DNA from: Clonostachys chloroleuca
Lineage: Eukaryota > Ascomycota > Sordariomycetes > Hypocreales > Bionectriaceae
Direction of reading: 5' to 3'
Assembly (NCBI GenBank): GCA_037952775.1
Contig: JBANAY010000004.1
Coordinates: 14,384,001 to 14,448,000 of the forward strand
Length of the DNA: 64,000 bases
The translations under genes and the position numbers were made by a program. The notes below the pieces were generated by a model, which did not search any database, was not told where the DNA came from, and saw only the letters and a list, made by a program, of their open reading frames with translations. This document shows positions 35,471 to 47,186 of this stretch, piece after piece. Position 1 is the first letter of the stretch, and every line of letters begins with the position of its first letter.

Positions 35471-37297
35471 AGATCTTCCTTAAAGATAGTATATTATTTT
35501 ATATCTTATTATTAGTATATAAATTATTATATTTATTCTACAGTATATTTATTAGGTATCCTTCTATTAGGGTATAGAAAGAAATTATTCTTAGCCTTCT
35601 CTATCTAATATACTTAGTATTAATTATTATAGTAGGTTATCTATAATTCCAGAGGGTAGTTATATATCTATATTGTCTTTATACAGATTAGTATTTTATA
35701 TATACTATTACCGAGCTATATAGTACTGATAGTATTATTTCTAAAAATAACTAGTTCTTCTAATATATCTGGATATTATTTCTTTATCCTCTTTTAATAG
35801 TATATATAGAGTTTACTATATTTAGCTTTAATTTCTATCCTTATCTGCTAATATTATTCTTTCTTAGTAGAATTTTATAGAATAACTCTGTTAGTATAAT
35901 AGAATATATATTTATATTTAGTAGGTAGTCTAAATCCCAGAACTAGTTTCCCTTATTTAAGCTTTTCCTTAAGCTCTTAGAAGATCTATTAGATTTCTTC
36001 TTATTGTTTCCTAGCTATACTGAGTTTTATATATTCCTCAGGTTCTAGTACTTCTTGAAAAATAGGTATATCTCTTAGAGGATACTGGGGAATTATAATA
36101 GTTATAGGGGCTTCTACCCGGTTAATTTTATATATTATTCCTAAAACTTTAGTATTAGTTTTCCTAATTACTTCTAATTACTTCTTACTATCCTTGGCGG
36201 GTTTCTAACCTTCCTTCTTCTTATCCTTAGATTCTGGATATTAGGGTGAAATATATCTAACCTTATTATAATTATAGTATTTATATTTCTCTATAGCTCC
36301 TAGCTCTATAGATCCTATATATATCCCAGAGACTGTAGTATGCTATTATTATGGTTTCCCAGTATTAGCAAAATAGGTTATTCGCTGTTTATAAGTTCGC
36401 TATTAGTACTATTAGTTATTAATTCTTATAGCTATAGTTATATACTTATAAATACTTACTAGCCTATCTTCCTTATAGAGTTTATCCTGAACTTCTCTTT
36501 TAAGTTAGTTAAAGTAGTAAGATATAGTATATTCCTTATCCTATCTAGTCTTAGCTAGTAGCTGGAGGTAGTAAGTACTAAAGGTTAAATATAATCCCTT
36601 CTAAGTAAGTATATTAATCTTATATTCTACCTTATACTTCTTATCTTAAATACTGAAGGTTTATTTAAGAACTTCTATAAAGTAATTAAAACTTATTATA
36701 ATATTAATAGTTTATTAGCTTTCCTATCTACTAAAGTACTCCTTTATAATAGGTTTAAACTAGTTAAGTATAACTCCCTTAAGTTATAAATAGGTATATA
36801 TAACCTTCCTTTTGCTAGTATTAAGTATAATAGGAAAGTAATTAAAGTATACTTAGAGTTAAATTATAAATCCTTAAAGTTTATCTTAAGTTCTATTAAA
36901 TATTTCGGGTAGTAGTAGCTTAAGTAGTTATCCTGGTTCTCTTCCTTAGATAGTAGTTACAGCTTAAGCCTGGAGGTTAGTATATATAGTAGCCTATTAT
37001 ACTATAATAGCAGTTATATTAGCTAACTCCTGGCAGGTATCCGCAAGATATATATAAAACTGGTTAATCTAGTTCTGTAAGAGCTATATCTCTTCAGTAT
37101 AGTTATTATTATCCTTACTGCTATTATTGCTATCTTTATCTATAGTATTATCCTCAACAGTTAGAGCAGGTAGGTTATTATTAGTAGCAGGAGTATACTG
37201 TTACTAGGCTTAGGGTACTGTAGTAGCTATATAATATCTTCTTTATTATTATATAGCGATTAAGATAAAGTAATCAGCTGAATAAGAGTTATTAATA
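35471..37297 (-). pseudogene. Gypsy B gag region (degenerate)
   Basis: The remaining 5' coding part of Gypsy B, on the minus strand between the Copia insertion and the right LTR. Stops are frequent. Assignment as gag is from position between the 5' LTR and pol and from colinearity with 51035-52872 in Gypsy C. Confidence 0.6.
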
Positions 37298-37691
37298 TAT
37301 AACAGTTAGATAACTTATACTGGACGGGGTCTAGGGTAGGTCGGGGTAGAACTAATCAGAGTATTATTCTGAGTAGTATAATCAGGTTATTTTAGGCTGT
37401 ATAATATAAGTTACTATTAATATGTGAGTATTATAGAGCTAGTAATAATAGATATATAGATAATATTACAGTAGAGTTATAACTGTATTAATAACTATCT
37501 GAAAGAGTATCCTATCTAGTGAAATAAATATATATATATACTAGGGGCTTACAATAGCTCACTGGTAATCCAGAGTAAGTTTAGCTAAGGATTATTCAGG
37601 CTTACTAATAATCCGGAGTAATCTATCTCTTATTAGTAAGAAAAGTAGGGTATACTATATAATGCGGTAGGTATATGCTTTATTCGTAATA
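37298..37691 (-). repeat. LTR of Gypsy B (right, 5' LTR)
   Basis: 394 bp starting TATAACAGTTAGATAAC and ending TTCGTAATA, followed by the TTTAT target duplication. Confidence 0.9.
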
Positions 37692-37696
37692 TTTAT

Positions 37697-38118
37697 ACTT
37701 TCTTATATTAATATATTAGTAAATTAGGTATAATTTTATATAGTATTTAATATCCCTCTTTATATCTAGCTAAAAGTAAAATTTAGCTATTCTTTATATT
37801 ATTCTATTTACTCCTTAGTAATCTACTATAAATATATTATAGTATAATAAGAGGAGTTTAGTTCTTATATCTAGCAGTATAAATATATATTTTTTAATAC
37901 TTCTTCCCCCTAATAGTATAGTAACTTTTTATTATTAACTAGCTATATATAAGACTTATACTTATTAATAGTATTAGAGATATTTCTAATCTCTGCTCTC
38001 TTTTTTACTATAAAGATATTCCTTTATTATACTTCTAAAAGTACTTTAATTAGGGTTCTTTCTTCTACTTATAATATTATAGCTATACTTTAGCAATCTC
38101 CCTACTAATTCTTAATAG
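37697..38118 (-). pseudogene. Gypsy A fragment between B and C insertions
   Basis: About 420 bp of AT-rich Gypsy A sequence left between the target duplications of Gypsy B and Gypsy C. No readable protein was found. Confidence 0.45.
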
Positions 38119-38123
38119 TTCCC

Positions 38124-38501
38124 TGTGATGGTTAGATAACTTACACTGGACGGGGGTCTAGGGTAGGTCGGGGTTGAACTAGTCAGAGTATTATTCTGAG
38201 TAGTACGATCAGGTTATCTTAGGCTGTATAATATGAGTTACTGTTAATATGTGAGTATTATAGAGCTAGTAATAATAGATATATAGACGATGTTATTAAT
38301 AACTGTCTGAAAGAGTATTCTATCTAGCGAAATAAATATATATATATACTAGAATAATATATATGATATAGAGTATATTATTAGTAATTAACTGGTACTA
38401 TAGTTAATATATAGGATATTAACTATATTATTTAACTATATATAACTATATATAATAACTAAGGATAGTCCTATTAGGTAATACAGGGGTTATTTATAAT
38501 A
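38124..38501 (-). repeat. LTR of Gypsy C (left, 3' LTR)
   Basis: 378 bp starting TGTGATGGTTAGATAAC and ending ATTTATAATA; it pairs with 52873-53250. Confidence 0.92.
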
Positions 38502-38862
38502 TAATACCCCCTCCCGTTGGTTTTATCCTTAAGACTATATTCAGTAGCCTAGTTAGTATGTTATCTAACTTTCTCCCTTTATTATTTATACTAATACTAT
38601 ATTATCTAGTTATATTTTAAAAACAAAAGTATTAAAAACTAAGTTATCTATAATTTATAGGAACGCTCTTCTTTTTACTATTCTAAATAATCCTTCCGTT
38701 ATACCGGTATATTCTTACTATAAGGGCTGAGGCAAGCGCTCTTATTAGGTATCTCCTTCGGATTCCTCCTATTATATAGAATATATATTGTATGGTCAAT
38801 TGTACTATAATATTCAAGGGTTATCCGTACAGCAGATCTGCTGTATTAGGGTCTATTATTAG

Positions 38863-39126
38863 CAGGCTGAAGAGGAGCTAGATACAGCAGAGGAGGAATT
38901 AGAGCGTATAAGTGCTAAAGTGCGGTGTTTGTGTAAATAAAAGAAAATATAGCTTGACAAGATAATACGAGCAGTATCTTATAGTATTAACAGTATTAAA
39001 GAGTTAGAGCGAGTAGAACAAGAGGAGGCAGAGGAGGTAGCCTATAAGGCAGCTTCTTCTTTAGTAATTACTCCTTCTTCTAAGCCTGTATTTTCAGAGA
39101 TTAAAATTAATCCGGTATTTCTTTAA
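38863..39126 (+). pseudogene. antisense accessory reading frame of Gypsy C (coiled coil)
   Basis: In the same place as the Gypsy B accessory frame, on the strand opposite to pol, this 87-codon stretch reads as a highly charged helical protein (QAEEELDTAEEELERISAKV, then IKELERVEQEEAEEVAYKAA) with two internal stops (after LCLCK-like and KKI) at likely Gln or Trp positions, ending at TAA 39124-39126. Fungal Gypsy elements are known to carry such hypothetical coiled-coil frames. It is not obviously homologous to the Gypsy B version. Confidence 0.6.
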
Positions 39127-39524
39127 GAGGGTATAGAACTGTCCCCTTCTTAGTTTATTAGGATAGGTATTTCTAGGCCTGGTAATACTATTAGATAAGC
39201 TTCTGGTAGTTCTTCAGATACCTAGCAGGTTCCTAGGTATTATTATTATCAGTATATCCCTTCTATTTAATAAAGTAGAATGTTTATCTGTTTCTAACTT
39301 CTTTCTTTAGTATCTTTTCTGGCTTATATTCTTCTTTATAGACCTTAATTAGATAGTCTTAATCTGGAGTATTTTCTAGTACTTTTTTAAGTAATAAGAT
39401 ATAAAAAATTAGGTAGATATATATTATATCCAGTAGTAAAAGTTTATAGTTAGTATCTGATTTTTTATCCTTAATTTTAAATAGTCTAAGTTTTTTATAG
39501 TTTAGTTTATTACTTAGTTATATT

Positions 39525-40388
39525 TGTTGAAATTACAGTGGCCTACAAGGTGTATTAGGCCTTGAGACTGCTATAACTAGCAGCAGTGGAAATTTTAGCT
39601 TCTAACTTATAGCGAACACTCCTCTATAACTTAGTCAAACTTTATACTAGAAACTCGGTTTATAGTGTATTTTATAGCGCAAAAGGATCTTATTTTGGTG
39701 AGAGGAACCGGAAAAATATACCAATTTCTCTTATAGGTCTACTGACTAAAAACTACTCTAAAACCCGCTACAGCAGCTTCCCGGGCCACTTTTGATTTTC
39801 CGTAAAATTCATTACTATAGGAAATCTAAAAAATCGACTTATAACTACTAAACCATAAGATAGATATATATAACCTTTTTAAGACCCACTTTTATCTGAA
39901 AGAGCTAGTTAAGCTGATCAGTTAAGTATAGATATTAGATATCTTATCTTTAAAGCTGAAAGAGATATCTAAGATCTAAGGTCTAGTCTAGGGTAGGTTG
40001 GTTATAGGGTAGCTTGGGTATAGGTTAGGCTACTAGAAGTTACTCAGATTTTTTCCTGAATTTTCTAGACCCTTATTTAGGCTAATATAGCCTAATAACC
40101 TATAAATAACGCTGCTGACGCTCCTAGCCCTAAAGAGGAACTGGAGCCTGCTAAGCCGTAGCGGTCATAGCGGCCTGTAGCCACTGACCCACAGTGGCTG
40201 CAACCGCTATTGGCTCGTGATCGTAGTCGCTATCGGATAGCGGTCTCAATCGCTATTGGCTAGCTGTTACAGGGGATAGCGATCGCTAACAGTTAGTGGT
40301 TGCGACCGCTAGAGGTTAGTGGTTGCAACCGCTAACTTATAGCGATACGGTCACTAACTTATAGTGGCTATAGTCTCTCAATTTAATA
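39525..40388 (-). repeat. 3' LTR of Copia copy 2
   Basis: 864 bp. On the minus strand it begins TATTAAATTGAG like the 3' LTR of copy 1 and ends TTTCAACA, the unmutated terminus. Confidence 0.93.
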
Positions 40389-40646
40389 CTCCCTCTAAAA
40401 AGGGATATATAGTGCTTATTTATAGAGATAAAAATCCGAAAAAATATACACTAAATAGCGTATTTTTCAAGGATTATAGCGTACTAAAAGAGTATAGGGT
40501 AAACCTATTATTTGCTATTTTATAAAGGAGTGTTCAGAAGAAAACTCCTAAGAGGCTAGGAAAGTAGTAACTACAATAAAACCTAACCAATAGAGACTAA
40601 TAGTCTCTATTTAACCCCTATAAAGGTTATTAAGAGAGGGAAGCTT

Positions 40647-43600
40647 CTAGGATAAACCTAGGAGCTTTATATAGCTTTTAAAAGCTATAGAGGCTAGGGG
40701 TTTAGTTAACCTATCAGCCGGTATCTCTTTAGTATTAAGATAGATAACCTTTATATTTTCTAGCTTTATAACTTCCCTTATATAGTTGAACTTTAATAGT
40801 GTATGTTTAGTTCGACTATGAAGATTAGGGTTAGAAGAGTTAGAAATAGAGCCTGTATTATTACAATAGAGGTTTATAGAGGATATAGGGTTTTTTAGTT
40901 CCTTATATAAGGTTTTTAACCATAAAACCTCTCTAATAGCCTCTACTAGAGTATCTGTTTCAGCCTCTGTAGTTGATAGAGCTATAGTTGAAGCTTTCTT
41001 AGACTTCCAACTAATAGGGGTATTTCCTAAGGTTATTAGATAACCAAAGGTTGACTTAGAAGACTTATCTCCAGCAAAATCACTATTACTATAAGCTATA
41101 GGATAGAAATCCTTAGTAGCTTTATAAGTTATAGCTAGTAATTTAGAACCTTTTAGATACTTTAAGGTTCCTTTTGCTTGATTAAGGTGTTCTATATAGG
41201 GATTACCTAGTTGAGAAGATAACTACTGTATAGGAAACCCTAAGTCAGGTCTAGTTATAAGCATAAGATACATTAAGGTACCTATTATAGCTTGATATAA
41301 CTTAATTTCCTTATAGTTTAGCTTCCTAGATAAAGGTTGCTTTATACTATTAGGTTGTAAGGGAACTAAGTTAGGTTTAGAATCTAGAAGACTAAAAGTT
41401 TCTAAAGCCTCTTCTATATATTGGGACTGAGATAACTTTAAAGTCTTCTTATTTCTATCCCTTATAATTTGAATTCCTAAGAAGAAGGAAGCAGGTCCTT
41501 TATCTTCTAGCTTATAGGCTTTATTTAGCTGCCTTTTTAGCTTATTTATAGCTATTAAGCTAGGACCAATAATTAAACAGTCATCAACATAGGTTATTAT
41601 ATAGATTTTTAAAATCTTATTATAATAGACTGCTGGGTCAGAAATTAGGGGATAAAAGCCTAGGGTTTTAAATAGAGCTCTAAGAGCCTCTTGCCACTCT
41701 CTAGGACTTTGCTTTAAACCATATAAGGCTTTATTTAACTATATAACCTGTTCTTTATCAGGATTATAACCTAGTTTAGTTATTAACTTAACTAGATAGG
41801 GTCTAGCTTTTAAAAGCTCTATAAAGCCCTCAGGTATAGCCATAAATATAGTTTCTTTTAAGGAGCTATTTAAAAAAGCACCTATAAAGTCAACCTGTTC
41901 AACTTCTAAGTTAAACTGGTTAGCTATAGCTAGTAAAATTCGCCAAGTTGAAGGAATAGCTATAGAAGCAAAGATCTCTTTAAAATCTAGGCCTTCTATT
42001 TGCATAAACCCTTTAGCTACTAGCCTAGCTTTAAACTTATAAGGGATATTATTAGAATCCCTTTTAAATTTTAAGACTAACCTATTTAATAGAATTTTTC
42101 TATCTTTAGGTATACTAGTCTTATTTATAAAGGAAAAGCAATTTTGATATACTAGTTGTTCTAGTTCATCAAATATAGCTTCTAACCACTCTTTCTTATT
42201 TTCTGACTTAATAGCCTGTTTAAAAGAAGAGGGTTCTTTATCTAATATTTTCTTCTTAACTTTATAATTAATATTATAACTATAGTAAAGAAGTTCCTTA
42301 GGATCTAATTCCATAGGATCTTCTAATATAGAATTTTCTTTATTTTCTATATTAGAAGATATAGGAGTATTAGGATTTTCTAGAGAAATCTCTAGGATAG
42401 GCTCTTCTAAATTTATCCTTTTTTCTCCCTCTAAGACTTCTAGTATTTTAGAATTCTTAGAATTATCTAATTCTTCTATTTCTCCCTCTAAAGGGTTATT
42501 TAGAAGATAGGGGTTTATAAGTTCTTCTGGGTTATTAGAAATTAAGTTATCAACTTCTATTTTCTGAAAACCTTTATCTGAAGAACTAATTCTCTCTAGA
42601 AACCTAATATAGCTAGTTTTAGTTACTAGCTTTCTTCTAGGTATCCAGATTAGATAAGTATTAGAACCTAATACAGCTAATAGTCTAGCTGGTTCAGTTC
42701 TAGTATTAAGCTTATAGGATTTTTCCCTATTTTCTATAGGAATTATAGCTTCACAATAGCTACCTATAGCTTTATAAAAGCCTAAATTAGGCTTATAATT
42801 TTTAGAAGGTTATAATTCCTTATAGAATAACTCATAGGGTGTAAAGTCTCTATTAGTAATAGCAGTTAAATTAACTAGCTTAACTATAGCTTTTATTATA
42901 AAACACCAGAGATATATAGGAATATTAGCCCATAATATAGAGGCTCTTAACCTATCTAGGACTAGCCTAATAGATCTTTCTATAAGACCATTCTGGCTAT
43001 GAGTATAAGGGTTAGAGGTTGAAAAAGCTATCCCTTTTTTAGCTAGCCAATCTCTTAATTCAGAGCTTATCTCAAGGCCTCCATCAAAGTGAAACTTCTT
43101 AGGATACCTATTATAAAGGTTTTTAAATTTTCGAAATAAATTCTGAATAGCTATAGTTATAGTTATAGCTTCTTTATTAGCTAAACTAATAACCCAGCGA
43201 TATCTAGTTTTTCTATCAACTAGAAAGAGATTATAAGGCTTTTTATTATAGGGTATAGGGTTTATTTTAACTATATCTCCCTCTATTATATCTAGGACTT
43301 CAGAAGGATCTTCTATAGGTCTTCTAGATATAACCCTAACTGCTTTAGCTCTAATACAAGCTAAGCAAATAAAGTCTTTATCTTTAACTAAGGAAAAATT
43401 AGGAATTCCTTTAGTTATGTTAGCTGTTTTCTTAAGTAAAGCTAGCCCTAAGTGGCCTAGTCTTATATGCCAAAGACCAGCTAAGTCTAATAGTTTCTTA
43501 TATTCTTCTGAACTTAGGCTTATAGCTTTAGTTTTAGAGGAATTAGAAGGAACTAAGATAGAAGGGTTATTAACTAAGAGATCTTGAGATCCACAGGCCT

Positions 43601-45566
43601 CATCAGAACCCTGAAGACTCTCTATAACAGCTATATCAGCTTTAGAGTCCTCTAGGCTACACTTATAAGCTCTCTTAGTTTCCTCTTCTAAATCTATAGT
43701 TTTCTCTTCTAGAAACTTATAGTCTTCTAAAGACTCTTCTTCTTCTATAGAAGAAGGGATTTCCTTATAATCTTCCTTATTTAAAGTAGGATTTTTAGGA
43801 ATTCTAACTTCTAAGGGATAATTATAGCTAGTATTTATTTCCCTATTATAGAAATTATAAAAGGATTTTAATAAGGGAGTTTCTATTCCTTTTAAGGTTA
43901 AGAAAAATCCATTTTCCTTTATATTAAATAACCCAAAACAGGCTCTATCTTTAGAATATAGCCTATCTTTTATAAGGGTTCCTCCTGAGATATAGTGTTT
44001 TAAACCACTAATTATAGCAGTATTAAAGGAAGGAATATAGAGGGTTTCTTCTAGATATATATCCTGAAATTTTATAGGATTTCTAGATATAAGAACTGTA
44101 TATTTAGCAGTTCCTTTTCCTTTTGGATAAACTAAGCCTCCACCTGTTAGAATAGGTTTAGCTTCCTTGGAGTTTAAGGGTTTATAGTCTATAAAAGACT
44201 CCCTTTTATTAGCTATATGAATAGTTGAACCTGTATTATATAATAAGCTAGAGATAGGTTTCTCTATAACTTTTTTCAGCTTTTTATAACTCTTAGGTCT
44301 AGAGGTCTTATAAGTCTCTAAGGATAAGTCTTCTTCTTCTGAAGAAGATTCTGAGGAAGTAGATATATAATCTTCTTCTAAGTTATAGCTTCTAGTTAGA
44401 AAGCTAATAGATTTTTTATTAGAATCTTCTTCTTTATTAGAATTAGATTCTCTTTTATTCTTATTCTTATTAGAATTAGAATTAAATCCTTTTTTATTCT
44501 TCTTATAATTAGAAGAGTTATTTTTAGGATCTTTAGGCTTAGAATTAGCTAGTTTTTTATTAGCTTCTTCTCTAGCTTTATTAACCTTATAATTTATTCC
44601 TTTAGCTACAGAAGAGCTTTTATCTCTCTGTTCCTCTAAGAGGTCTGCTATAAGAAACTGAAGGTTTAAAGATTCTAGGTTATTTCCTAAGGCTCTTTGA
44701 GATCTTATATTAGATCTTTGCCTTTCTGCCCAACTAGGAAAGGTTTCCTTTAAAGACTGAAGATACTGATTAAACTGATCTATAGGTTCAACTTTAACCC
44801 CAGCTAGGGTTAGTCTAGCTAACAGACTAATAAATTCAGAATTATAAGCCTCTAAGGAGCCCTTATAGCTAGAAAACTTAAGAGAGTGAAATTTAGAGTA
44901 TAGATTTCCTCTCTGTATCTCAGAACTTTGAGAATACTGCTTAACTAAGAGATTATAAGCTTTAGAAGGGCTTTTTAACTAAGTTATAGCAGCTTGGGGT
45001 CCTTCTTTATAACTATCTCTTAATAGTATAAGAATTATAGCCTGTTCAGTATCTACTAAGGAATTAGCTATATTAGGTTTATCTATAAATTCTGGTAATC
45101 TAAAAGCTCTGAACTGTATAGTTAAGGCTTGTTTCTATTTATCGAAATTAGAGCTATCTTTTAGCCTATAATCTTCTGGAAAACTATATACTCTCTTAGA
45201 TAGTTCTCTAACTATAGAGGTATTTAAGGCAGAGGTTAAGCTAGTAGAAGATTTAGTTTCTAGCTTAAAGGGTTTAATTTCCTCTTTACTATTAACTTCT
45301 ATCTTACTAGCTATTTCTTCTCTTTTAATTTCTTCTTTATCTTTAGAATTAGAAGAGATAACCTGAGTAAGGTTTTGAAGAGCTAGTTGTAAATTCCCTA
45401 TAGAGTCTTTTAGGGTTCTAAACTCTTCAGTCTGAGAAGCTAGTTGAGTTCTTATTTTATTAACTTCTTCTTCTAAAAGTTCTAGATTCTTATTAGAACC
45501 TACAGGACTAGAAGGAACTTTATAGGAACCCTCTAAGGGTTGTTTACCCTTATTAGACCCACTCAT
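40647..45566 (-). pseudogene. Copia gag-pol polyprotein, copy 2, with five in-frame stops
   Basis: The mirror image of 29424-34343: ATG at 45566, terminal stop at 40649-40647. The two stretches long enough to compare as proteins (143 residues at 45566-45135 and 191 residues at 42314-41739) are identical to copy 1, and the same internal stops appear, at mirrored positions. Domain content is as in copy 1. A functional product would need suppression of five stops, so mobility, if any, would depend on proteins supplied by an intact relative. Confidence 0.92.
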
Positions 45567-46317
45567 TCTAACTCGAATAGGCCTAGTTAGCTAGAGCTTC
45601 AGTGAAGACTTAAATAGCTAGTTAGAAGGTTTAATAAATACTTCTTTTAGATCTCTTAGAAAGAGGTCTAGGGTAATTGAAGATAGTAGAATAAAATTCT
45701 CCTAAAAATCTAGTTTCCAAATATATTTTTTATAATTTTTTAGAGCTTAAAATAAGCCTTCTAGAAAATAAAGAAGCTAATAGCTTCAAAGTTGATTTCT
45801 TCAGTGCTTATAGCGCTATAGTCTTTAGCGGGCTTAGGGGCTTAGGAGTCTGGAGCTTAGCGGTTAATTGACCTAACGTTCAGTGGGCTAGCAGCCGGCT
45901 TTTTAGCGGTCTGCAGCTGTGCGGCAGGTGCTCTAGCAGTGCTAAGAGCGCTGTAACTCAGTGAGCTTAACAGCCTAACAGGGACTTCTTCAGTGGTTTA
46001 ATAGCTAATTAGAAGGGTTTGTTCAGTGGACCTAGTGATTATGATAGCTAATTATAGGGCCTTGTTCAGCGGATCTAGCGGTCAAGAGGAGCCAATTACA
46101 GCGGGTTATATACTGGGTCTCAGTGGGCTAACAGGGGCCTAAGCAGCCTATAGGAAGGAGCTGCACAGCAGGGGTCTTCAGTGGTCTGACCACTAAGAGA
46201 CAGGTGTACACTGGGGCCTTCAGGGGTCTTCAGCCAGTAAAAATACAGGCTTTATAGCGGATATAAGACGGTTTTAGCGGTTGAAGCGCTATAAGTTAGT
46301 GAGCCGGGCTTATAACC

Positions 46318-47181
46318 TATTGAAATTACAGTGGCCTACAAGGTGTATTAGGCCTTGAGACTGCTATAACTAGCAGCAGTGGAAATTTTAGCTTCTAACT
46401 TATAGCGAATACTCCTCTATAACTTAGTCAAACTTTATACTAGAAACTCGGTTTATAGTGTATTTTATAGCGCAAAAGGATCTTATTTTGGTGAGAGGAA
46501 CCGGAAAAATATACTAATTTCTCTCATAGGTCTACCGACTAAAAACTACTCTAAAACCCGCTATAGCAGCTTCCCGGGCTACTTTTGATTTTCCGTAAAA
46601 TTCATTACTATAGGAAATCTAAAAAATCGACTTATAACTACCAAACTATAAGATAGATATATATAACCTTTTTAAGACCCACTTTTATCTGAAAGAGCTA
46701 GTTAAGCTGATTAGTTAAGTATAGATATTAGATATCTTATCTTTAAAGCTGAAAGAGATATCTAAGATCTAAGGTCTAGTCTAGGGTAGGTTGGTTATAG
46801 GGTAGCTTGGGTATAGGTTAGGCTACTAGAAGTTACTCAGATTTTTTCCTGAATTTTCTAGACCCTTATTTAGGCTAATATAGCCTAATAACCTATAAAT
46901 AACGCTGCTGACGCTCCTAGCCCTAAAGAGGAACTGGAGCCTGCTAAGCCGTAGCGGTTATAGCGGCCTGTAGCCACTGACCCACAGTGGCTGCAACCGC
47001 TATTGGCTCGTGATCGTAGTCGCTATCGGATAGCGGTCTCAATCGCTATTGGCTAGCTGTTACAGGGGATAGCGATCGCTAACAGTTAGTGGTTGCGACC
47101 GCTAGAGGTTAGTGGTTGCAACCGCTAACTTATAGCGATACGGTCACTAACTTATAGTGGCTATAGTCTCTCAATTCAACA
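46318..47181 (-). repeat. 5' LTR of Copia copy 2
   Basis: 864 bp, by eye identical to 27809-28672 on the opposite strand, including about a dozen TA sites that are TG in both 3' LTRs. Confidence 0.93.
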
Positions 47182-47186
47182 ATATT

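Larger units (their letters stand above)
22547..37691 (-). mobile_element. Gypsy LTR retrotransposon B, interrupted by Copia copy 1
   Basis: Direct 394-bp LTRs (22547-22940, 37298-37691) and a TTTAT target duplication (22542-22546, 37692-37696) define the element inside Gypsy A. A GGGAGGGAG purine tract next to the left LTR shows minus-strand orientation: gag at 35471-37297, pol about 27803-23700. Without the Copia insertion it is 7,483 bp. Pol is ruined by RIP-type changes, but the reverse-transcriptase core is readable near 25800-25850 as IVIYFNNILIFLDN, where the two catalytic Asp are Asn. It belongs to the same family as Gypsy C in pol and gag but differs in part of the LTR and in its antisense accessory frame. 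Confidence 0.92.
39525..47181 (-). mobile_element. Copia LTR retrotransposon, copy 2
   Basis: A 7,657-bp inverted twin of copy 1, with target duplication ATATT (39520-39524, 47182-47186); the empty site is visible in Gypsy B near 23935-23950. LTRs are 39525-40388 (3') and 46318-47181 (5'). The 5' LTR and the translated parts compared are the same as in copy 1, and all five stops are shared. The 3' LTR diverges in its outer half. The separate target duplications prove independent insertion, yet the sequences look homogenised. Confidence 0.96.
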
